Origin: JBBQYA01 sp038209155
Lineage (GTDB): Bacteria; Bacteroidota; Bacteroidia; Sphingobacteriales; Sphingobacteriaceae
DNA: 30,747 bases
Direction: 5' to 3'
Assembly: GCA_038209155.1 (NCBI GenBank)
Contig: JBBQYA010000027.1
Coordinates: 1 to 30,747, forward strand
A model generated the notes under the pieces. It ran no database searches and had not been told where the DNA came from. It worked only from the letters and a program-made list of their open reading frames with translations. Positions 17,801-26,500 of the stretch are shown piece after piece (position 1 is the first letter of the stretch; every line of letters starts with the position of its first letter). The translations under genes were made by a program, and so were the position numbers.

Positions 17801-20342
17801 TACCTAAGAACGTACGATTAATAAATGTTGCAGGAAAAGAAGAAGTTACAATTGAAGTCCCAATAAAAGTACCTTCTGTTGTATCAAGTAGTCCATCTTG
17901 ATTATAATCAATATAGACACTTAAATTACAAAAATATGCGCTTGCAGAATTAATTTGAATTGCAGAAAATGCATTTGTTGAACCTATTGCAAAATCTGAA
18001 GGTGTTAATGAAGTAAAATCCGAATAGGTATTTATGGCAGTGGGATTATTTACTGCAAGTACTGTATCTACTCCATTATTTAAAGTTCCAAATGTTACAT
18101 TTCCAATATCATCATCGGCAGTATTTGTAGCTGCAGAAATACAATAAGCGACTGTAATCGTAATAAAGTTAGGTTTAGTTTCTAGATTTGAGCCAACAGA
18201 ATTACTTGCTAATAATGTAACTGTATATACTGCTGCGCTATCAAAAGTAACTACTGGATTTTGAGAACTTGAACTTGTTCCATTTAAAAAGGTTACAGTA
18301 TTAGGGATAAAAGTCCATGACCAAGCCGATGGAAAATTAGTAGATAAATCTGAAAAACTAAGAACTGTAATAATTCCCCCGGTATTTCCAACAGTAGTAT
18401 CTACAGAAAATTCTGCATCTGGAACAGTAGGTGCTATTACATTTACTAATACTGTATCAGTTGAAATGCAAATACCATCTGTAATAGATGCCACATAAGT
18501 ATATGTTCCTGAAATAGGATGAGCAGGAGTAGTTACCATATTCGCAGTTACGATTCCTGCCAGAACTCCTCCTGACCAAGTAACTGTAGGCGTAACAGAA
18601 GTTACTATCCCTACATTTTTTGAACCCATAGAAGTAGTATCAATAGCAGAAGATGAAACCCAATTGGAATTAGAATTTAAATCTGAACCTACCAGCGAAG
18701 GGCCAGCAAATCCACTTAAACTTACTGCACCTGAACCAGAAAAATCAGAACTTGAAACTCCAGTAAAAGCAGGGAAGGTAAAATTATTAAAAGCAACTGC
18801 ATCAATTACATTTCCAGCAGCGTCATTAATGTAAACTCCAAAGTTTTGACCTGTAAATGGTCCAAAAACATTTTGAATATTAAATAATCGATTTACAAAA
18901 TCATCTGTTCCTGTTCCAATATGAACTATCGCTAAACTATCCGAAGGTACAATTGTACCCAATGGGAAAGTTATAGTTTGTGGATTAGGCAAAAATTGAT
19001 CAATATAGTTTAAAGTAAATCCAGAAATGTCCAAAGGAGATGAACTTAAATTGATTAATTCTATATTGTCATCTCTATTGGTAATGTAAGAAGGCCAAGC
19101 TGTTTGTGCGCCACTTCCAAAGGGAGAAAATGTAACTTCAGAGATTTTAAAAGAAGTTAAAAAAGGTGAACTTGCTATTAATTGAACAGCATTACCTGCA
19201 CTAATCAATTTATCTGTTCCAGTAGAAATTGATAAATAATTATCTTGATAAGTTCCGCCAAGTTCATTTGCAATAATTGAATTGACTCCAGCATCAATTG
19301 CTCTTATATTGTAAACAATGGTTGAGCTTCCTGAAGCCGGAATGGTTCCTGAATACAAACTTCCAACATTAGACATAGAAATAGATGGTTGAGAAACACC
19401 ATCTTTATTCCAAAGAATTTCAGCCGAAGCAATACCACTAGCATCTAAAATGTTTGCAGTAACTGTATGGGAAACAGAAGGACAACTTGCTAAAGGAGAA
19501 ATAGTATCATTTGCTATTACTGGTGGATCAATATCTCCAGAAAGAATTCCATAGGTAAAAGTTAAACCGCTTGGGGGAGCAATCGAGGTTGTTAAAGTAC
19601 AAAATGCTCCAGCAGTTGTTCCTGAAACTGTGTTTGTCCAATCTGTTATTGTTTCACGATTTAAATAATCTGAAATAACACTACCGTTAATTCCAACTTG
19701 AAATTGTGAAGTTCCAAAAGCAGATGGCACATTTACTGCACTTCCATATACAAAATCAATGGTATTTAAGCTTTCATTTAATCGTATCTGAAAATTTAAA
19801 GTGTCCAAAGTATTGGAAGAAGATGAAAATTTCGCATAATTTAACCATTGAACTACTAGAGTTTGGTTGGGAGAAACGCCTTCTAAACCATAACTCAATT
19901 CACCAATACCTGCTTTACCTTGTAAATCACTAGCAAAGGCACAAATAACTTGCTTGAAATTTTGAAAAAAGGAGATTGGATTGATAGGGTTATAACTATT
20001 TGAAATAGAAAAAACTCCGGTGTCCAACCGAATCCATCCATTTGAATTTACTCCAAAGTTATCATACGTTTGTCCGTTATAGATGAAAGGAAATCCAATT
20101 GGAAATCCTATACCAGTAGCAGATGCTCCAAATGGAACACCTAAGGTAGAACTATTAAAACTTACATCATTGTTGTTTGGAGTTCCCAGAATTGTACCAC
20201 CAGTAATTGGTGTAAATGTTCTGAGAGATTGGGTAAAGCTGTAGGCATTGGAAACCTGTGCTATTGACTGATTGATTAGAGAACCTAATAAAAGAATAAA
20301 TAAAATAATGAATCTTGGTGATTTTTTAAAAAATAAGAACAT
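14886..20342 (-). CDS. Giant T9SS-exported multidomain surface protein, paralogue of the 4001-9220 product
   Basis: This 1818-residue protein has the same plan as the 4001-9220 product. A signal peptide (1-29, NQSIAQ) is followed by the GVNSNGWIRLDTG region, a lamin-tail domain (about 397-515), a PKD-type domain (639-729), GEVED (770-884, GETEDYTINI), CARDB-like (894-999), a jelly-roll-like region (1004-1164), CARDB-like (1170-1277) and an Ig-like segment (1282-1340). Two Ig-like STYLWSTGATT repeats (about 1504-1637, against one in the paralogue), PKD (1642-1715) and a type A T9SS domain (about 1731-1818, ends RLVKAE) complete it. The C-terminal ~90 residues are almost the same as in the two genes to its right, not as in its full-length paralogue, suggesting gene conversion. 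Likely role: cell-surface adhesion or matrix; no enzyme domain was seen. Confidence 0.9.
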   Translation of the reverse strand: MFLFFKKSPRFIILFILLLGSLINQSIAQVSNAYSFTQSLRTFTPITGGTILGTPNNNDVSFNSSTLGVPFGASATGIGFPIGFPFIYNGQTYDNFGVNSNGWIRLDTGVFSISNSYNPINPISFFQNFKQVICAFASDLQGKAGIGELSYGLEGVSPNQTLVVQWLNYAKFSSSSNTLDTLNFQIRLNESLNTIDFVYGSAVNVPSAFGTSQFQVGINGSVISDYLNRETITDWTNTVSGTTAGAFCTLTTSIAPPSGLTFTYGILSGDIDPPVIANDTISPLASCPSVSHTVTANILDASGIASAEILWNKDGVSQPSISMSNVGSLYSGTIPASGSSTIVYNIRAIDAGVNSIIANELGGTYQDNYLSISTGTDKLISAGNAVQLIASSPFLTSFKISEVTFSPFGSGAQTAWPSYITNRDDNIELINLSSSPLDISGFTLNYIDQFLPNPQTITFPLGTIVPSDSLAIVHIGTGTDDFVNRLFNIQNVFGPFTGQNFGVYINDAAGNVIDAVAFNNFTFPAFTGVSSSDFSGSGAVSLSGFAGPSLVGSDLNSNSNWVSSSAIDTTSMGSKNVGIVTSVTPTVTWSGGVLAGIVTANMVTTPAHPISGTYTYVASITDGICISTDTVLVNVIAPTVPDAEFSVDTTVGNTGGIITVLSFSDLSTNFPSAWSWTFIPNTVTFLNGTSSSSQNPVVTFDSAAVYTVTLLASNSVGSNLETKPNFITITVAYCISAATNTADDDIGNVTFGTLNNGVDTVLAVNNPTAINTYSDFTSLTPSDFAIGSTNAFSAIQINSASAYFCNLSVYIDYNQDGLLDTTEGTFIGTSIVTSSFPATFINRTFLGNITIPTTALLGNTRMRVVLVESDPTTPCGTYLWGETEDYTINITPPLSDDASILEIDTPNSGCSLSAAEIIRVQVSNSGSNTITNLPVSYTINGGTPITEIIAGTIPPLTTIIYTFSATANLSASGNYLINAFTSLVGDATPSNDNKIKIITSDPLVSTFPYIQDFSTAQSWKSISLIGSEDWSLEPNIQFFPPLLPVFGSGIAFFEDNSFSFPSPVSQYGYTCGFNFTTLTAPRIELFVLQENFASTTSDYIAIDVSTDNGLTYITVDSIFKNNASFANPGWGKFEISLAAFAGQSNVLVALRGVLDFFGSVAVDRFRIFDPAPQDAGVISVDSLKSGCGFSSTSQVYVTIKNFGTLPISSTQVSFRVDSGTVITETANLFIEVDSTVVYLFTATADLSFAGNHTIDAWTTLMLDPDQANDTSSITFEAFAIPATPIVNNSSVCSGAPALLTASGSSTTFNWYDAPVGGNFLFSGPSFSVSPTIPTTYYVEGTDVVSVKVGASNNAFGPGGQNSLFTDGLVFNAINDVVIDSVVVYPESEGLVFVEIKDTAGNVIGTSNPTVIDITQIGARVSVPVNIIVKAGVDYLMSANGSTVTGLFRNTGSANYPFPAPRLVTITGPSNGLFGFYYFFYNWSISNTNCPSARAAAQVSINTAPIVNLGPNNSFCAESTPLLLDAGNIGSTYLWSTGATTQTISVTLGGTYSVTITAINGCTATDAITLTAISKPIINLGNDAALCGAPTKVLNAGNPGSTYLWSTGATTSSITIAAAGTYSVLVTNSAGCFASDTIVIKVGTVAVSTFTTLQILITHEVNFIPASVFGSHSWDFGQAGATSNSPTPAYNYGAAGSYQVTHTFTNSDGCMSTTTQTVIVDKTIGFAEQFFSAFSYQVYPNPMQNETRITYELKERSAVQVNVFDVLGRKIVEAVNATQNIGKHEFTINKEMFNAGSGIYQIQLMVNGKSETIRLVKAE

Positions 20343-20380
20343 AAATTAAAAGTGAAATTTAGTAAATGATATGAGAAATT

Positions 20381-20425
20381 GAATAATAAATTAACGTTTA
20401 AAGAATACAAACAGTTGCTTTAAAC
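20381..20425 (-). promoter_or_regulatory. Conserved upstream box, counterpart of 9254-9297
   Basis: Read on the minus strand it has AAGCAAC, TATTCTTT, AACGTTAA and ATTATTC in the same order and spacing as 9254-9297. It ends 38 bp before the ATG of the 14886-20342 gene. The third family gene start (28793) lacks it. Confidence 0.4.
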
Positions 20426-20466
20426 TATGAAATAAAGCCTTTCAACCAATTTCTTTTAAACAAAAA

Positions 20467-20494
20467 AAGGCTGTCTAAATAAATAAACAGCCTT
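20467..20494 (-). terminator. Rho-independent terminator of the 20523-28793 gene
   Basis: Arms AAGGCTG and CAGCCTT, AT loop, and seven T residues after it on the minus strand, 29 bp past the stop codon. Confidence 0.88.
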
Positions 20495-20522
20495 CGTTTT
20501 GTGCGAATTCTTTGATTTTATT

Positions 20523-23500
20523 TTACTCTGCTTTTACTAAACGGATCGTTTCGCTTTTACCATTTACCATTAATTGAATTTGGTAAATTCCTGATCCTGC
20601 GTTGAACATTTCTTTGTTAATCGTGAATTCATGTTTACCGATGTTTTGAGTTGTATTTACTGCTTCTACTATTTTTCTTCCTAATAAATCAAACACATTC
20701 ACCTGTACTGCTGAGCGTTCTTTCAACTCGTATAAGATTCTTGTTTCATTCTGCATTGGGTTTGGATATACTTGATAGCTGAATGCGGAGAAAAATTGCT
20801 CATTAATTCCAACTGGTGTATTTACCATTATTGAATCAGAAGTAGTATCTGAACAGCCATCTGTACTTATTTGAATGTGGCTTACCAAATATTTTCCATT
20901 TGTAGTGTAGGAATAAACAGGATTGGCTAAGGTACTTGAACCTATTCCATCTCCAAAATTCCAGTTATGAGTTCCAGTAACTATAGTAGGTATGAAAGTT
21001 AAAGCTCTAGATAAAGGATTTTGAGCAGAAGTGAAACTTGCATCTGCTGCTAAAAACTCAGAAACAATAATCGTATCACTTGAAGAACATCCATCTGCAT
21101 TGGTAACAATTACAAAATAAGTTCCTGCAGAGTTTACAGTAATGGTTTGAGTTGTAGCTCCGGTTGACCATAAAAATATTCCGCCTAAGTTTCCTGCATT
21201 TAAAACTAAATTAGAACCAGAACAGAATCCTGCATCTGAACCAAGGTTTACAATTGGTTGAATACCGTTTGTTATTACGATAAAATCTGATCCTGAACAT
21301 CCATTTGTATTTGTAACTACAACAGAATAAGTACCACCTGCTTTTACCATAATGGTTTGACTTGTAGCTCCTGTTGACCAAAGGTATGTGCCTCCAAAAT
21401 TACTCGCATCGAGTGTAATAGAATCTCCAATACATAACGTTTGATTTGCACCTAAATTTACTACTGGTGCTGTGTTAACACTAACTTGAACTGCAACTCT
21501 TGGAGAAGTACATCCAACACCAGAAAAAGCAGGACTTAGATTGGTATTTATTGTTCCAATAGAAAGTGGGGCAATAGTAAAATCAGTCAATAAATTATTA
21601 TCTGATGTTCCTATTCTAAGTACACCATCAGTGGCTAAAACATTGGTAATATTAAAACCATCTCCAGTCCATTGAGTTCCAATGACAACTGGATTTCCAT
21701 TAAATGTAATAGCCGAAGATGCAATAGAAGCTGCTGGCCAATTCATAAAAACAGCATCTTGAACTACATTATTATTGTCTAAAACAATAGCCCATCCTGC
21801 AAAAGAAGGAAAGGCTCCTGGATTCCAAAATATGTTACTTCCCCAATAATTAGGTGCTGCTGATGCATCGGTTCTAGTTAGTATTTCACCTGGATTCATA
21901 GTTGTAGGCAAATTCCAAGAAAATGCATTTATAGTATTGATATCTGTATAACTATCACTTATAATTACTTTCCAACCTGCAGTATTTGCAGTTCCAGTGG
22001 ATAGATTTTGAATTTCTATTTGATCTGTTCCACCCAAATCTAATTCAGTGATTTTTATTGCAGGCGCAAAATTACTAATGGTAGTAGCCTCTGCATAATA
22101 AGTAGTAGGTAAAGTCAATGAAGGAACAATTAATGTATCCCCTGTAAAAATTGAAGTGGTACCTAATAAACTTGTATACCATTTAACTGTACTACTTCCA
22201 GCGTCTGCAATAAGTGTTGCTGTTTGATTTGGGCAAATTGTATCTCCAGTCACAAGAGGTGCATTTGGAGATATAGAATAAGTTACTGAAACAGATAGTG
22301 TATCGTTAGACACATTTGCATCTCCAACTAAAACAACAAAAGCATTTACATTTACTACACCAGAAATATTTGTATTAATGATTCCTAAAGAAATTGTATC
22401 TGACGCTTGCCCTGCTAAGCTTGCAGTATAAATGGTGGTCAATGTATCAGAGATTGCACCTGATAAAATAACGTTAACACTAAAATTGCTTTGGGCTGAT
22501 AGCCCAAGGTTGGATATTACAAAAACAACACTGTCTTGATTAGAACCACATTGGTTTAAATCTGGACTTATAATTTCTACCACTGCCAAATCATTCGATG
22601 GTGGAGTTGGTAAAATTGTATATGATTTTATACTTCCAGTTACAGGGAAATTATTTGCAAGCAAATCCACTGATAAAGGATTTCCGCTTAAATTTCCAGA
22701 GAAGATTCCAACATTCGGTATTGGATTTAAATCTTGTGCTGCTACAAAATATTGAACTACATCTCCAACGGTTACTCCACCTCCATTTAATAAAGAATAA
22801 TTAATAGTGAAATCAAAAGTAGGCGAAGTTGTACTTGCTAAAACGAATTTCCAACCATTGTTTGAAGATGTATTTCCAACGAAAGCATTATTGTCGGTTG
22901 ATTTTTTATAATACAATCTTGGTCTGGTTATTAAAGTAGTATCTACTCCAGAAGCGTCCGTTATTGTTGCGAAATTGGATAAAACCCTATTGGTAGTGAT
23001 AAAGGTATTTACCAAATCACTAAATAAAATAGCTGGTGGCAATGCTTCTTTAGCTTGTTCAAAAGCTCCTAAAGTTGGATTGCTTAAGCTTCTTGGATCT
23101 CCAATAAAATCATCTTCTACATAAGGAATTGGTATTCCTGCACCTACTGCTGGGGATCCAATTTGTGGAACTTGTATATTATTATTTGTTAAAAGAGGAT
23201 TGGCTTCTAAACTTCCTGCTTCTAATGAAGTAGCTGCTTGGAAATCTGCTAAAGTCACATAATTAATAGCTCCCCATCTTCCATAGAATTGGGTTCCTAT
23301 TACATCTGCAGTGTCTACATTAATAATATTATTACTTGAAGTGAAAATAGAAGTATTTGTATTATAAAACAATCCTGTTTTGGAGCCAGATCCACTTCTT
23401 GTTACAGAAACTATATTATTTCTTACCTCCAAATTAGTGGCTAAAGTAGATTGATAGATTCCATAAGTGATTCCGGCAGTTGCATTAGTATCATCTAGTG

Positions 23501-26500
23501 AAATAGTATTATGAGCAATCCAAACTCCATCACTTGACAAGTTATAAATTCCTCCCTGAAGACCATTACCAGAAAAATTATAAATCAAGTTGTTAAAAAC
23601 TTTATTTTCTTTTCCTAATGGTGCATCAACAAAAGAAAAATAGATGCCATACGCCGCACTAGTAGAAAATGGATTAGTAGTAAATGGATCATGAATTTTA
23701 TTTTTAGAAATAGTAGAGTTAATAGCCCCAGAAACGAGGTAAATTCCATTGAATGTTGTTAATGTAGTTCTGCTAGGTCTGCTGATATTATTTTCGGATA
23801 CGAAAGTACTATCCGTATTGGATAAATAAATACCATACAAATAAGAGTCAGAGATAGTATTTCGAGTTATTATATTATTAATATGCCCAACAGAACCTGT
23901 AGAACCATTCAATCTTATTCCTTGATATCCACCAATTATTTCGTTGTTGCTAAATTCATTAAAATTAGCAACAGTTGCTAAACTTGTAGAATTTGCAGAT
24001 CCAGAAGATAGTATTCCTGTATAATCAGAAAAAGCTGTTGATACAGTTGATGTTTTAATTCTTGAATTAGTAATTTTATTATAATCGGCTCCATTGGTTA
24101 AATGAACTCCCCATCCAAATAAAGCAATATCAGAAACTTCAATATTGAAATTATCAAATGTTGTATAATCTGTTCCATTTAACAAAAGAATATGTCTACT
24201 AAGGGTATTAGTTGGAGCAAATGTTATGGTTGAACCGTTTCCATTGAATATAATCGTATTAGTAGCATTTGCTCCATTGATTATACCTAAAGCTACTTGC
24301 TCTTCATAAGGACTTGCAGCATTATTTACATTAAAAATAACTGGTCCGCAAACTCCTCTTGTATTTAAATCAGAGGCCGCCAAACTTATAGTTGCATAAT
24401 CAGAGCCCAAACCACCAATTGTAAATGTTCCATTTAAAGATGCTTTTAATCCATTTAATTTTACCGTATCGTTAGCAACATTTGCATCAGTTGTTCCATT
24501 TGGAGAAGAAGTAAATGCAGTTAAATCATATGAATTGTTTCCTACTATCTGGAAAGAGCCAAGTGAAATAGTATCTGATTGTCCGCTATTCAAGTTTCCT
24601 GTATAGCTGAATGAAGTTTGGGCAACACCATTTAAAGTCCAATTAATAGTAGCTGTTGTTATTAGCGTAAGTCCAAAATTTGTAAAACTTACTTCTACAG
24701 CATTGGTTCCAGCACAAGGGAATTTTGGTTGAACAAAATTGCTTAAACCTGCATCTAAAGCCGCTGGTGTAAATTCAAACACACCAGGATCTGGATTTGT
24801 TGTATTTCTAATTACTCCATTGAAGTCTGTAGAAATTCCCGTTATAGGTAAAGCTATGTCATTAAATCCACTAGAAGATGGAATAAAATTGTTGGTAACA
24901 ATATTTGCAAATTGTGGATTTGAACTATTACTGGCCAAATCGTAAATACCTCCATTGGCTGATTGCCAATCTGCCAACGTTGGAAAATTAACAGTAGCAA
25001 TGTTTCCAATTGCCTGAACTGAAGAACTTGGTGAATTTACAAACAATCCATTATTATTTGAAATAATAGTAGAAGTAGCTGTATTAAAAAACAATGCCTG
25101 TTTTGCTCCAGTTCCACCTTTTGTTATGGAAACGATATTATTTCTAAACTCTATTCCGCTTGCTGCAGTAGTTTGAAAAAATCCTCTTACATCACCAGCG
25201 GTAGTAAAACCATCGGATTCTAAAGCTATTGTATTGAAATAATATAAGGCATTATCTGCTCCTGTGTTTATTATTCCATTAGTAATTCCAGAGCTATTTA
25301 ATTTATAGATTAAATTGTTATATATTCTATTTTCTTTACCAACTACAGCATCTGCTGATAAAAAATTAATACCATTAGAAGGTGTAATAGAAGTGAGAAT
25401 TCCTGTATGCGAATCATGTATTTCATTATTAAATATTCTAAGATTGTTTGCAGCAATTGTAACAAATACACCATTAAAAGTACCAACTATGCTTCTAGTT
25501 AACCTAGAAAATTCATTATTACTAACTTGGGTGCTATCATTATTGGACATGTAAATTCCATGAAAATGAAAATTATTAAATTTATTATTATCAAATAAAT
25601 TGTTTTTCGCATCCAAAGCGCCAGTTGCTCCTGAAATAGCTGCTCCGTAATAACCTCCATTTACAATATTATTTAAGAATGAATTATTGGAAGCACTTCC
25701 AGCTGTTGTTGCAGAAGTATTACTACCGGATAATACAATACCAGCAATACCTGTCGTAGTAGCTTTTTGATCTAGTGTGATAGTAGAATTTCTAAGTATA
25801 TTATTATCTGCTCCTTGTGTTAAGTGCAAGCCAAATCCAAAACCAGTAGAATCGACAATTATATTTATATTATCAATAATCACGTAATCAGATCCTCTTA
25901 ATTGAAATGCAGCTCTATTATCAGTTAATAAAGGTAAATATTGAATTAAAGCACCATTTCCATTGAACGTTATTGTATTAATTGCACTTGTTCCCAAAAT
26001 CTCATCTAATTGAACTCTTTGATTGTAAGGTCCGGCAGCTGCATTTATATTAAACACCACTGGTCCGCAAACACCAAATGCATTAAGATCCGCAGCGGCA
26101 TTTACAATCGTTGAATAATTTGAACCAACACCACCTATTGTATAAGTTCCCGTTAATGCAGATCGAATTCCGGATTTAATTATGGTATCGTTTGCTGGAT
26201 TTGAATCAACATTTCCATTTGGATTTGAGCTCCAAACCTTAATGGAATAAAGAACATTCGCTACCACATTAAAACTTCCAATACTAAGAATAGTATCTTC
26301 TGAACTTGCAAGAGTACCTAATAAATTAAAGGCAGTTTGTGCAACATTATTTACCGACCAATTTATCGTAACACTTGTAATTGGGTCTATACCAAAGTTT
26401 TTTAGAGTCACTTTTACATCTGCTGGACCAGTGCAAGGTGCAATTGGCTCATTTATAAAGGTAATACCTGCATCAGTACTTGCTGGAGAAAATTCATAAG

